Origin: Roseiarcus sp963696665
Lineage (GTDB): Bacteria > Pseudomonadota > Alphaproteobacteria > Rhizobiales > Beijerinckiaceae
Length of the DNA stretch: 64,000 bases
Direction of reading: 5' to 3'
NCBI GenBank assembly: GCA_963696665.1
Contig: CAVOLE010000009.1
Coordinates: 62,001 to 126,000 of the forward strand
The notes beneath the pieces were generated by a model, which saw nothing but the letters and a program-made list of their open reading frames with translations, was not told the origin of the DNA and ran no database searches. The stretch's first letter is position 1, and every line of letters starts with the position of its first letter. Shown one piece after another: positions 25,644 through 35,976 of this stretch. The translations under genes were made by a program, and so were the position numbers.

Positions 25644-26984
25644 TCATCGGGTCAGTCGGAGCGAAGCCACGTTCTCGGCCGTCAGGCGTGAGCCTTGGGC
25701 GCCGAACCGCGCCGTGACAAAGTTGGCCGCGGCGGCGATCTCGGCGTCCGAATAGGCGTCGCCGAAGGCCGGCATCGCCATTCCCGCTTCGCCCGGCCGG
25801 CGCCCTCCGCCGAACAGGATGACTTGCGCGACATTGACGCCGGATGGATCGTTCACCGAGCGCGCGCCCGCGATCGTCGCGAGGCCGGAAATCGGGCTCT
25901 TGCCCGTCCATCCGTGGCAGCTTGCACAGGCTTCCGCATAGATCTGCTCGCCAAGCGGATGGCCGCTCGCTCCGGGCGCCAGCGTGGCGATCGCGTTCGG
26001 CGGCCGCGGCGCGGGCAGGTCCGGATTGGCGATCGGCGGAACGGTGCGCAGATAGGCGACCATCGCGGCAATGTCTTCGCTCGTCAGATGCACAAGGCTG
26101 AGGTCGACCGCCTCCCCCATCGGCCCTGCCGCCGTGCCGCGTCCCTCGGCATGTCCCGTCGCGAGATAATGGGCCAGCGCCTGTTCGGTCCAGTCGCCGA
26201 CGCCGCTCGTCCGATCGCTGGTGATGTTGTAGGCGCGCCAGCCGGCGGTGACGGCGCCGGCGAATTTGCGGCGATTGTCCAGCGCCTGGGCCAGATTGCG
26301 GGGGGTATGGCATTCGCCGCAATGCGCGAGCGCCTCGACCAGATAGGCGCCGCGGTTCCACTCGGCGCTCCGATTGGCGTGCGGCTCGAAACGCCGGTCG
26401 GCGTTGAACATCATCGCCCAAACGCCCATCGCCCAGCGCTGATTGAAAGGAAAGCCGAAGGTGTTCGGGATCGCGGGCGCATTGATCGGCTTGAGGCTGA
26501 AGAGATAGGCCTTGATGGCGAGCGCGTCGGCGTCCGTCAGGTAGGTGTAACTGGCGAAGGGCATTGCGGGGTAAAGCCACGCGCCGTCACGCCGGACGCC
26601 GCGATGGACTGCGGCCAGAAAATCCGTGTCGGTGTACTGGCCGACGCCCGTGTCCTTGTCGGGCGTGATGTTGGTCGAATAGATCGTGCCGAAGGGCAGG
26701 ACGAAGGCCCGCCCCCCGGCGAAGGGCTGTCCCCCGATAGCGGTGTGGCAGGCCTCGCAATCGGCGGCGCGGATGAGATAACGCCCGCGGTCGATGAGGC
26801 TCGCATTTTTGAGGCTCGCCGGAACGCCGGTTGGATCGGCCGCCTTGTAGTCGCTGAGCGCGACCCGGTCCCGGCCTGCGAAATCGGTCGGCCCCGGGCC
26901 AAACACGATCCAGCCGACGAAGACGAGGGCGGCGACGACAACGAGCGCGGCCGCCGCAAGCAGGATGCGCCAAAAGGTCCTCAC
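25644..26984 (-). CDS. Triheme c-type cytochrome subunit of a periplasmic dehydrogenase
   Basis: A 446-residue membrane-anchored cytochrome: N-terminal helix (ILLAAAALVVVAALVFVGWI), then three CxxCH sites, CEACH 76-80, CGECH 222-226 and CASCH 353-357. This is the AdhB-like electron acceptor of molybdenum or PQQ dehydrogenases. Its ATG overlaps the Mo-subunit stop by 4 nt, so it carries electrons from that enzyme to the respiratory chain. A poly-heme alcohol dehydrogenase role is the alternative. Confidence 0.92.
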   Translation of the reverse strand: MRTFWRILLAAAALVVVAALVFVGWIVFGPGPTDFAGRDRVALSDYKAADPTGVPASLKNASLIDRGRYLIRAADCEACHTAIGGQPFAGGRAFVLPFGTIYSTNITPDKDTGVGQYTDTDFLAAVHRGVRRDGAWLYPAMPFASYTYLTDADALAIKAYLFSLKPINAPAIPNTFGFPFNQRWAMGVWAMMFNADRRFEPHANRSAEWNRGAYLVEALAHCGECHTPRNLAQALDNRRKFAGAVTAGWRAYNITSDRTSGVGDWTEQALAHYLATGHAEGRGTAAGPMGEAVDLSLVHLTSEDIAAMVAYLRTVPPIANPDLPAPRPPNAIATLAPGASGHPLGEQIYAEACASCHGWTGKSPISGLATIAGARSVNDPSGVNVAQVILFGGGRRPGEAGMAMPAFGDAYSDAEIAAAANFVTARFGAQGSRLTAENVASLRLTR

Positions 26985-29150
26985 GCGGCTTTCCTCGGCG
27001 CGAGTTGCTTGCGGTCGACAGGCAGGCTTCGCAATCGAACCCCGGTCGCCGCGAACAGAGCGTTGGCGAGCGCAGGACCGGCGATCGAGGTGCCCGGTTC
27101 GCCGATGCCGCCCGGCGCCTCGCCGTTTCGTATCAGGTGGACCTCAATCGCTGGCGTCTCGTTGATCCGCATCATCCGGTAATTGTTGAAGTTGCTTTGC
27201 TGCACCCGGCCCTTGGCGATCGTGATCTCGTTATAGAGGGCGGCCGTGAGGCCAAAGACGAGGCCGCCCTGGATCTGCGCCACGACCCCGTCGGGATTGA
27301 CCGCCGTTCCGCAATCGACCGCCGCAGTCACATGGCGGATCGCGATCTCGCCCTCGTTGTCGACCTCCGCCTCCACGATCGCCACGGTATACGAGCCGAA
27401 CACGGTCTGGCAGGCGACCCCGCGTCCAGCGCGCGCGGGAAGCGCGCCTCCCCAACCCGCCTTCTCCGCCGCAAGATTGAGGCAGGCGAGAAGCCGTGGC
27501 TCCTTCTTAAGATGCGCGCGCCGGAAGGCGACCGAATCCTGCCCCGCCGCATGCGCCAGCTCATCGACGAAACTCTCGACGACGAAAATATTGTGTCCCG
27601 GACCCACGCTTCGCCAGAAGCAGGTGGGCACAGCCGGCGGCTCCGCATGGACATATTCGACATGGAGGCTCGGCGTGTCGTAGGGAAAATCGATCGCGCC
27701 GTCGACAGCGTCCGAATCGAGCCCATTTTTGAAGGCCGGCGGCGCCCAGCGGGCGAGCACCGAAGAGCCGGCGATTTGGTCGACTCCAGCCCATGATTTT
27801 GCCGCCTGAAAGGCTCGCCTGGAAGCGGTCGAAATAGAACGGCCGATAGAGCGCCTGCTGAATGTCCTCCTCGCGCGTCCAGACGACTTTGACAGGCCCG
27901 TCGACCTTCTGCGCAATGCGCACGGCCTTGGCGATATAGTCCACTTCGAGCCGCCGGCCGAAGCCGCCGCCGATCAGGTGATTGTGGACGATGACTTTTT
28001 CGAGTGGCAGACCCGTCACCTTCGCGGCTATCCCTTGCGCGCGGGTGATGACCTGATTGCCAACCCAGATCTCGCAGGCGTCGGGATGAACGTGCACGGT
28101 GCAGTTCATCGGCTCCATCGGCGCATGGGCGAGGAACGGCACGTGATAGGTCGCCTCGAGTTTCGTTCCCTCTCCCAAAGCCTTGTCGATGTCGCCGGTC
28201 GATTTCGCGACCGCGCCCGCTTTTTCGCTTGCCGTGACGAGGCCGTTGAGCACGTCGGCCGTCGATACATTGGCGTTCGGGCCTTCGTCCCAGGTGATGT
28301 CGAGGGCGTTGAGACCCTGCTTGGCGGCCCACATGTGATCGCCGACAACGGCGACGAGATCGTCGAGAACGATGACCTGTCGGACCCCAGCCATGGTTTT
28401 CGCCCGCTCATCGTTGACATGCGCGACCTTGCCGCCGAAGACGGGGCAGCTCGCGAGCGTGGCGATCTTCACGCCCTCAGGGCGGGCGTCCATTCCGTAG
28501 ACGGCCTTGCCATTGACCTTGTCCGGCGTGTCGAGCCGCTTCAGCGATTTGCCGATGAGCTTGAAATTCGCCGCTGGCTTGAGCGGCGGATTTTGCGGCG
28601 GCGTTAAAGCGGCGGCGGCCTGGACGAGCTCGCCATAGGCAGCTTTTTGCGCACTGGGATCGTGAAGGACTTCGCCATTCTCCGTCCGGCAGGATGATGG
28701 ATCGACGCTCCACTTCGCCGCTGCGGCTTGCACCAGCATGGCGCGGGCGGTCGCGCCGGCGATTCGCATCGGCTTCCAGAAGGCGCGCACGGAGGTTGAG
28801 CCGCCGGTCACCTGGAATCCGAGAAGCGGGTTGGCGTAGAGCTTGTCGTTCGGCGGCGCCGCCACCGCGGTCACGTGGTCGAATGGCGCATCAAGCTCCT
28901 CTGCAAGGATCATGGAAAGGGCGGTGTAGATGCCCTGCCCCATCTCGACTTGCGGGATTGTGAAAGTGACCTCGCCGTCAGGATCGATGCGTACGAACGC
29001 GTTCGGCGCGAAGTCCGCGTTCGCCTCCGCCGCGAGCACGGCTTTGAGGCGGGGAAAGGAGAGGCTGAGGATGAGGCCGCCGCCAGCGGCGGCCGTCGCC
29101 TTCACGAGCGTGCGGCGGGTGAGCTTCGGGGCAAAGGAGATCGAGGTCAT
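26981..29150 (-). pseudogene. Molybdopterin-binding subunit (IorB/aldehyde dehydrogenase type), frameshifted
   Basis: Xanthine-oxidase-family large subunit with a Tat signal (LTRRTLVKATAAAGGGLILS). Motifs run VEMGQGIYTALSMI, HAPMEPMNCTVHV, GGGFGRRLEVDY, then after GGKIMGWS the frame changes. IAGSSVLARWAPP, WRSVGPGHNIFVVESFVDEL, AVDCGTAVNPDGVVAQIQGG and GIGEPGTSIAGPALANA lie in the second frame. The break is at about 27780 and the span is 2170 nt, one more than a multiple of three. The rest is well preserved, so it is either a fresh mutation or a sequencing error. Confidence 0.88.
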
Positions 29151-29164
29151 GGATCCAGTCTCCT

Positions 29165-29623
29165 TCATGCCGAGTGGGCGGCTTGCTTGATCGCGGCGCG
29201 GATGCGCACATAGGTGCCGCACCGGCAGATGTTTCCGGCCATTGCCGCGTCAATGTCCGAATCCTTCGGGTCGGGCGTCCTGGCCAGCAAAGCGCTGGCG
29301 GACATGATCTGGCCGGACTGGCAATAGCCGCATTGCACGACCTCGAGGTCCAGCCACGCCTTCTGGATCTTGCGTCCGGCCTCCGTTTCGCCGATTCCCT
29401 CAATGGTGGTGACCTTTCGGTCGCCGATCGAGCCGACCGGCAGCAGACACGAGCGGACCGGTTCGCCATCGATCTGCACCGTGCACGCGCCGCATTCCGC
29501 GATGCCGCAACCGAACTTGGTGCCGGTCAAGCCCAGGACATCGCGCAACACCCAAAGGAGCGGCGTGTCGCTTTGCACATCGACCGTACGGTCGACGCCA
29601 TTGACCTTGATTGTGGCGGCCAT
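29165..29623 (-). CDS. 2Fe-2S subunit of the molybdenum hydroxylase (IorA type)
   Basis: A 152-residue protein with two 2Fe-2S clusters: plant-type CGIAECGACTV...SC, and the C-terminal helical CGYCQSGQIM...CRCGTYVR. It moves electrons from the Mo site to the cytochrome. It is the first gene of the three-gene operon. Isoquinoline oxidoreductase and periplasmic aldehyde dehydrogenases share this build; the substrate is not known. Confidence 0.94.
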   Translation of the reverse strand: MAATIKVNGVDRTVDVQSDTPLLWVLRDVLGLTGTKFGCGIAECGACTVQIDGEPVRSCLLPVGSIGDRKVTTIEGIGETEAGRKIQKAWLDLEVVQCGYCQSGQIMSASALLARTPDPKDSDIDAAMAGNICRCGTYVRIRAAIKQAAHSA

Positions 29624-29854
29624 CGCTACCTCACTTTGATCGCAAATCCCGCGCGCGACCTGTCCAACGCCCGCGCTCGCTCGTGGCAGGAGTGATGTAG
29701 GGCCCCGCGCCTCATAACGGTAGTGCGCGCGCGTCGGAAGGGAAACTTCGCCCGGCCGGGACGGTCGTCCATCGCCGCGCGCTCTGCCTCACTCGCCGCC
29801 ACCGACTCATGCTAAGCGGGCGCAGGACGCTTCGCCGAGGCCCTCCCTGACCTG

Positions 29855-32839
29855 ATGACCCCGCAAGACTTCATTCGCAAATGGAAACCGGTGGCGCTGA
29901 CCGAACGCGCGACCGCGCAGGAGCATTTCATCGACCTCTGCCGGCTGTTCGACCATCCGACACCCGCCGAGGATGATCCCAAAGGCGATCATTTCGCGTT
30001 TGAGAAGGGCGCGTCCAAGATCGGCGGCGGCGACGGCTGGGCCGACGTCTGGAAGAAGGGCTTCTTCGCCTGGGAATACAAGAAGAAGAAGCGCGATCTC
30101 GACAAGGCGATGGAGCAACTGACCCATTACGCCGCCGCACTGGAAAATCCGCCCATTCATGTCGCCTGCGACACCCACATCTTTCGCATTGGGACGCGGT
30201 GGACCAACGAAGCGTCGGCAACCTACGAATTCGAGCTCGACGACCTCGCGGAACCCGTCAACCTCGCCCGGCTTCGCGCCGTCTTTTACAATCCCGACGA
30301 GCTTCGCACGGGCCGCACGCGGTCGAAGCTCACCAGGGACGCGGCCGATAAGTTCCAGACGATCTCCGACTCGCTGCAGCATCGCAATCCCGATCGCGAG
30401 GCCGTCGCACATTTCGTCAATCAACTCGTTTTCTGCTTCTTCGCCGATAGCGTGAAGCTCCTGCCAAATGGTCTGTGGAAGAAGCTTTTGCAGGCGGCCG
30501 AGCGTAGATCGGAACAATCGAAGGCCTATCTCACGCGCCTCTTCGACGACATGGCGAAGGGCGGCGACTTCGATCTCGAGAACATTCTCGAGTTCAACGG
30601 CGGGCTGTTCGACGGACGGGCGCCGCTCGCGCTCACGCACACAGAAATCAGCCTGCTCTTCGCCGCGGCCAGCCTCGACTGGAGCCTCATCGACCCTACG
30701 ATCTTCGGCACGTTGTTCGAGCGCTTTCTCGATCCCGACAAACGGGCGCAAATCGGCGCGCACTATACCGATCCCGAAAAAATCATGATGATTGTTAAGC
30801 CGGTCGTGCTTCGTCCGCTGCTCGCCGAATGGGAGACGGCGAAGGCGAAGATCGAAATGATCATGTCGCCCGTGCTCGAAGCGGTGGCGGCAGCGGCCGG
30901 GACGCCAGGCGCGACCTCGGCAAGCGGTTCGACGCCGCGCGCGCCAAGGCGGAAGCCGAGCGCGACGCCTTCATTGACCGCCTGTGCGGGTTGCGCATTC
31001 TTGACCCGGCCTGCGGCTCGGGCAATTTCCTCTACCTCGCGCTGCAAGGGGTCAAGGACATCGAATGGCGCGCCATCCTCGATTGCGAGACGCTTGGCCT
31101 CGGCATGGCGGTGCCGCGCGTCGGGCCGGAAATCCTGCACGGGATCGAGATCAACCCCTTCGCCGCCGAGCTTGCGCGCACGACGATCTGGATCGGCGAC
31201 ATCCAGTGGCGGGTGAAGAACGCGATCTCACCACCACCCGCGCCCGCTTCTGCGCAAGCTCGATTCGATCGAATGCCGCGACGCGCTGCTCGCGCCCGAC
31301 GGCAAGGGCGGATTTGTCGAGGCGGAATGGCCGGAGGCGGATTACATCATCGGCAACCCGCCGTTTTTGGGCGGCAAGCTGATGCGGAGACCGATGGGAG
31401 ACAAGGCGTCGAGACGTTGCGCAGGACGTTTAAAGGAAGGCTTCCAGCAATTTGCAGACTACGTCTGCTATTGGTTCGACAAGGCGAACAGGAAGATTGA
31501 TGCCCACAAAGCCGAGCGCGTCGGCTTCGTCGCGACGAATTCAATCCGCGGGGGCGCGAATCGGCGAGTGCTTGAAGACAATCGCGTGAGGAACTGAAAT
31601 TATTGAAGCGTGGACAGACGAACCGTGGACTGTTGAAGGCGCGGCGGTACGAGTTTCGATCATATGCTTTGGAAGTAGGACGAAGTGGAATCCATGCGTC
31701 TCAATAACTAAATAGCGGAAGGTTATTTACGTCTGATTTGAACGGGCGGTGAAACTGTCGAAACAGATCTTACCAAGGCGAAAGGTTACGAGAAGACGAG
31801 AAAATGCTTCGAACCGGAGGTTTCAAAAGCAAGTTCGGCGGCCCGTTCGAGTATAAGCGCGAAACTCGCAGCAAGAACTTCTAAGCGCCCCGATCAACCC
31901 AAACGGACGGCCAAACGCAGATGTTGTCAATATTTGGATGAACGGAAAAGACATAATCAAACGGCCTCCGGCAGACAAGTGGATACATCGATTCCAGGAC
32001 AAAATTAAGCGGAGGAGCATGGAGGCATCTGTTACGAGGCGCCCTTCAATATGTCCGCAGTGCTTACGCGTCGGAGAATGGAGGCGGGCGGTCGAAGGTA
32101 AAAGACCACGAGAAAAGGTAACCGAGAAAGCGCTGAATTATGGTGGCGTTCACCAACGCCCGCGCACAAGCTACAAAAAAAACTTGAGCGAGCTTACCAG
32201 ATTGATCGCAACGACCGAGGTGGCGAAACATCGGTAACTTTGGTGGATTGAGAGCAAATATCTGGCAACGAACCTCGTTCGGTTTACGTCATCGCCCGCG
32301 ACGACGACACGCCTTCGGCATCCTCCATTCGCGCTTCCACGAAGCCTGGTCGCTGCGGCTCGGCACGTCGTCGGAGTCGGCAAGGCCGCGCTACACCCCG
32401 ACCACGACCTTCGAGACTTTCCCCTTCCCCGAGGGCCTCACGCCCAACATTCCGGCGGCCGATTACACCGGCGACCCCCGCGCGCAAGCGCATCGCCGCG
32501 GCGGCGAAGAGGCTCGACGAGTTGCGCCGCGCCTGGCTCCACCCGCCCGATCTGGTCGACATCGTGCCGGAAATCACGCCGACCGCCGCGCCGGGCGAAG
32601 AGCCGCGCCGCTATCCCGACCGCATCCTGCCGAAGACCGCCGAGGCGGCGGTCAAGCTCAAGGAGCGAACACTGACCAACCTCTACAACGAGCGTCCGCG
32701 CTGGCTGGCCGACGCCCACGACGCGCTCGACCGGGCGGTCGCCGCCGCCTATGGCTGGCCGGAGGATCTTGCGACCGAGGACGCCCTCGCCCACCTTCTC
32801 GCGCTTAATCTCGAAAGGGCGAGGGTCCAGGAGGAGTAA
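29855..32839 (+). pseudogene. MmeI-like type IIL restriction-modification enzyme, decayed
   Basis: A single-chain nuclease-methyltransferase in ruins. The N-terminal 350 codons are open and hold D64-x9-E74-x-K76 (ADVWKKGFFAWEYKK), the MmeI nuclease pattern. The frame then shifts at ~30900; SAM motif I ILDPACGSGNFLYLAL is in the second frame and NPPF (ADYIIGNPPFLGGK) in the third. Further shifts lie at ~31215, ~31400 and ~31450. The middle (31600-32250) keeps only scraps (EAWTDEPWTVEGAAV, WMNGKDI, RLIATTEVAKHR). The target-recognition and C-terminal helical part (TTFETFPFPEGLTPNIPAAD to the stop) is better preserved. It cannot make an active enzyme. Confidence 0.88.
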
Positions 32840-33187
32840 GTCCGCGCTCGCCCGCCACGCCCCTCACGGGCAAACAAATGCTTGCGAAAAACAGAGTCGT
32901 ATGCTACTAATGTTTCACCTGCCTTAATCGAAATGCGGACCTGGTTGGGTGCGTGAAAAGAGCGCACGTGAGGAGAGGATGGAAAGGCGCTTGAGAGACG
33001 GTTCGGCGCACAACCCGAGAGGCGAGTTGGGAGGGCATTGATTTTTTTAATTTTTTTCGTTGTAACCCTTTGAAAAGTCCCGATTCCGCCAAATAAAACA
33101 AACCAAATCCAAGCAACTTTGCTTGTTTTTACTTGCATTTGCTTGCAGCCAACTCGCCCTCCGGTTGCATCCGGACACCCCCTGCCC
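32840..33187. other. Low-GC intergenic region
   Basis: 348 bp, much richer in A+T than the surroundings, with T runs (GATTTTTTTAATTTTTTTCG) and an inverted repeat CAAGCA-ACTT-TGCTTG. Short TTGCTTG/ACTTGC direct repeats follow. Seen as a possible junction of the R-M island or a promoter zone; no gene found. Confidence 0.45.
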
Positions 33188-33829
33188 CTAGCCCAGGATC
33201 TCGGCCGACTGGACGCGCCAGACTTCGGCGGCGTTCATCCGCGCCCAGGCCTCGCTCAATGAGTTGTTGGCGTCGATCGCCCGGCAGGCGTCCTCGATCA
33301 CGAAGGTCTCGAAGCCTTCGTTGCGCGCGTCTAGCGCCGAATGGGCGACGCAGAAGTCGGTCGCGAGGCCGCAGGCGAAGACCCGCTTCATTCCGCGCGC
33401 CTTGAGCATCGCGGCGAGGCCGGTCGTCGTCTTGCGGTCGGCCTCGAGGAAGGCCGAATAGGAGTCGACGGCCGAATGCATGCCCTTCCGCAGGATGAGG
33501 AAGGCGCGATCGACGGCGAGGTCAGGATGGAGCGCCGCGCCGGGCGTGTCCTGCACGCAATGCTCGGGCCAAAGGGTCTGGTCGCCGTAATGCAGGCGCT
33601 TCGTGTCGAAGGGCTTCGCATTCTCGTGGCTGGCCGCGAAAGAAGCGTGGGTCGGCGGATGCCAGTCCTGCGTGACGACAACATTCTCGAACCGGCTCGC
33701 CAGCCGATTGACGAGGGGCACGATCTCGTCGCCCCCTTCGACCGCCAGCGCCCCGCCAGGCATGAAATCGGCCTGCAGGTCGATCGCGAGGAGGACGTCC
33801 TCATCATTGATAGTGATTGCCGAGGCCAT
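33188..33829 (-). CDS. pncA: Nicotinamidase
   Basis: PncA hydrolyses nicotinamide to nicotinate in NAD salvage. The catalytic triad is visible: D17 (AIDLQADF), Lys in FLILRKGMHS and Cys in GLATDFCVAHSA. Metal ligands lie in VVTQDWHPPTHASF. At 213 residues it is a full-length family member. It overlaps the start of the following coding frame by about 26 nt. Confidence 0.95.
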   Translation of the reverse strand: MASAITINDEDVLLAIDLQADFMPGGALAVEGGDEIVPLVNRLASRFENVVVTQDWHPPTHASFAASHENAKPFDTKRLHYGDQTLWPEHCVQDTPGAALHPDLAVDRAFLILRKGMHSAVDSYSAFLEADRKTTTGLAAMLKARGMKRVFACGLATDFCVAHSALDARNEGFETFVIEDACRAIDANNSLSEAWARMNAAEVWRVQSAEILG

Positions 33830-34778
33830 CGGGATCAGCTCCTCTCACCGCCACGGACGTCCGCCATCGTTTGCGCTCATAGTCCAAAACGACGATCAGC
33901 GCGAACATCAGCGGCAGGATCAGATAGAGGAGCCGGAACACCAGCAAGGCGGCGATGACATTGGCCTGCGGCACATCCCGCATCGCGTGGAGGAACGTAA
34001 ATTCCAGGATCCCGAGGCCGCCGGGCGCGTGGCTGATGAGCGCAATCGAAAACGCGGCGACAAAGACCCCGAGCACGATCATGAAGCCGGGATTTGCCGC
34101 AGGGGGAAGCGCCAAATAGATGATGCCCGATGCGCCGATCAGTTCCAGAGGGCCGGCGAGCAATTGGCGCGCCGCGATCGGCGGCCGGGGGTAGACAAGC
34201 TCATGGGCGCCAATCTTGAGAGGAGGAAAATGCGCAAGTGCGCCTACGATATAGAAGCTCGGCCCGGCGACGAGCGCCGCCGCGACGGCCTGCCCGAGCC
34301 AGAGCGGCGCGCCGGCGAATCGCTTGGCCAGCTCGGGGTGAAACAGCAGGCAAACACCGCCAACTGTGGCCGCGCCGAGCGCGAACGTGAACGAGCAGAA
34401 CGCGACAAGGCCGCCGATCTCGCCGAGGCTGAGTCCCTTCTCAGAATATGCCCGGTATCGCACGACCGCGCCGGAGAGCACCGAAGCGCCAATGTTATGG
34501 GCGAGCGCGTACGCAGTGAACGACGCCACCGCGACGTATCGCCAACTGAGGCGGCGGCCCAAATGCAGCAGCGCGATCTGATCGTACCAGGCGAGCGCGG
34601 CGTAGGCGAGCGAGGTCGAACCGATCGCGAGCAGCCACCGAGCGGGCGAAATCGAGAAGAGCGCGCTTTTCAGGCTGGCGAACGACAGCCCGCGCAGATC
34701 CTTGAACAGCAGCCACGACGATACCGCCACCGCGCCGAGACCGATGATCGGCCACGCGGCGTCATGAACCCGCTTCAT
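33804..34778 (-). CDS. Lysylphosphatidylglycerol synthase TM-region/YbhN-like membrane protein
   Basis: About 324 residues with eight or so helices, e.g. AAWPIIGLGAVAVSSWLLFK, GGLVAFCSFTFALGAATVGG and HNIGASVLSGAVVRYRAYSE. The last is the family's membrane motif (UPF0104). HAPGGLGILEFTFLHAM is the characteristic G-G-x-G-x-x-E. The C-terminal synthetase domain of MprF is absent. YbhN-like proteins take part in phospholipid transport, but this is family knowledge only. Start taken at 34778. Confidence 0.83.
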   Translation of the reverse strand: MKRVHDAAWPIIGLGAVAVSSWLLFKDLRGLSFASLKSALFSISPARWLLAIGSTSLAYAALAWYDQIALLHLGRRLSWRYVAVASFTAYALAHNIGASVLSGAVVRYRAYSEKGLSLGEIGGLVAFCSFTFALGAATVGGVCLLFHPELAKRFAGAPLWLGQAVAAALVAGPSFYIVGALAHFPPLKIGAHELVYPRPPIAARQLLAGPLELIGASGIIYLALPPAANPGFMIVLGVFVAAFSIALISHAPGGLGILEFTFLHAMRDVPQANVIAALLVFRLLYLILPLMFALIVVLDYERKRWRTSVAVRGADPDGLGNHYQ

Positions 34779-35148
34779 GCCAGTCCTGAATCTCAACGGC
34801 TCACCGCGCGCCGCTCTCCCTCCCTGCCCGAGCGAAGTGGCGAACGCAAGATTGGCGCCTCGCGAGCCCCCTGCGCCCGCAAAACGCCCGAACTTTACAG
34901 CGAGAGCCGAATCATGCCTGACCTTGCACGTTCCGCTTCGCCGCCAGGTAGGAAGATCTCGCCGATTCCCGCAATCGCACCGTCATTGTCGCCTCAAAGG
35001 GCGCGCTTTCTCCGAACGGCGTGGATCTACATTCGACACGTTTCCCGAGACATCGAGCGCGATCACGCCGATCCGGCGGCCAATCAATCAACTCGCACGC
35101 ATGAACCGGCGTCCCGACTTGACGACGTTGCAACGCCAGCGCATCTGC
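34779..35148. other. Divergent intergenic region before lgt
   Basis: 370 bp between opposed genes. The lgt frame stays open upstream through most of it but the translation is unconserved. A start further upstream for lgt is unlikely. No riboswitch or terminator seen. Confidence 0.4.
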
Positions 35149-35976
35149 ATGCCCCGCATGCCGACATTCGTTCTGCCTTTTCCAGCGATCAATCCTGTTC
35201 TGGTGCAATGGGGGCCGCTGGCCATCCGGTGGTACGCGCTCGCCTATATCGCCGGCCTCGTGCTGGGTTGGCTTATCATTCGCCGGATCGTCTCCGACGA
35301 CCGGTACTGGAATGGGAAAAAGCGCCCGAGCGCGGAGAGCATCGACGATCTGCTCATCTATTGCGCGTTCGGCGTCATCCTGGGCGGACGGATCGGCATC
35401 GTTCTGTTCTACAATCCACAATATTACTTTTCCCATCCGATCGAGATCTTCAAAATCTGGGAAGGCGGAATGTCCTTTCACGGCGGGCTGATTGGCGCGG
35501 TGATCGGCATTCTCCTGTTCTGCCGCCGCTACAAAACGCGGGCGTTCACCGTGCTCGACCTGTGCTCGCTCGTCGCGCCGATAGGCATCTTCCTTGGCCG
35601 AATCGCTAATTTCATTCGCCCCGAACTCTGGGGTCGCCCGACGAATGTTCCCTGGGCCGTCATATTCCCGGGGACGGACGGCCAGCCGCGCCATCCGAGC
35701 CAGATCTATGAAGCCCTGCTCGAAGGACTGCTGGCGTTCGTCATCCTCTATGTGCTCGCGCAAATGGGCGCGCTGCGCCGCCCCGGCCTCCTCACCGGCG
35801 TCTTCGCCATCGTCTATGGCGCGGCGCGCATTTTCAGCGAATGCTTTCGCGAACCCGATCCGCAGCTCGGGTATCTCAAGTGGGGATTGACGATGGGCAT
35901 GGTCCTGTCCTTCCCTCTGATCATCGCGGGGATCGGGATTTTGGCGTGGAGTTATCGGCGGGGCGTGTCGTCATGA
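35149..35976 (+). CDS. lgt: Prolipoprotein diacylglyceryl transferase
   Basis: Lgt adds diacylglycerol to the lipobox cysteine of lipoproteins such as Pal. Motifs: IRWYALAYIAGLVLGW, GGMSFHGGLIGAVIG (essential His), GRIANFIRPELWGRP (the Lgt signature) and RHPSQIYEALLEG. Seven membrane segments. ATG at 35149 or 35158; both precede PTFVLPFPAINP. Its stop overlaps the next gene by 4 nt (ATGA). Confidence 0.95.
   Translation: MPRMPTFVLPFPAINPVLVQWGPLAIRWYALAYIAGLVLGWLIIRRIVSDDRYWNGKKRPSAESIDDLLIYCAFGVILGGRIGIVLFYNPQYYFSHPIEIFKIWEGGMSFHGGLIGAVIGILLFCRRYKTRAFTVLDLCSLVAPIGIFLGRIANFIRPELWGRPTNVPWAVIFPGTDGQPRHPSQIYEALLEGLLAFVILYVLAQMGALRRPGLLTGVFAIVYGAARIFSECFREPDPQLGYLKWGLTMGMVLSFPLIIAGIGILAWSYRRGVSS

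Noticed and set aside
31797..32237. Possible small genes in the middle of the MmeI remnant
   Set aside because: They only translate scraps of the methyltransferase in mixed frames; no independent start signals.
33010..33125. CRISPR-like or iteron origin from TTGCTTG repeats
   Set aside because: Repeats are short, irregular and without spacers or a rep gene.
34777..35148. lgt beginning at 34777
   Set aside because: The extra 124 residues are low-complexity and unlike any Lgt; the enzyme starts at PTFVLPFPA.
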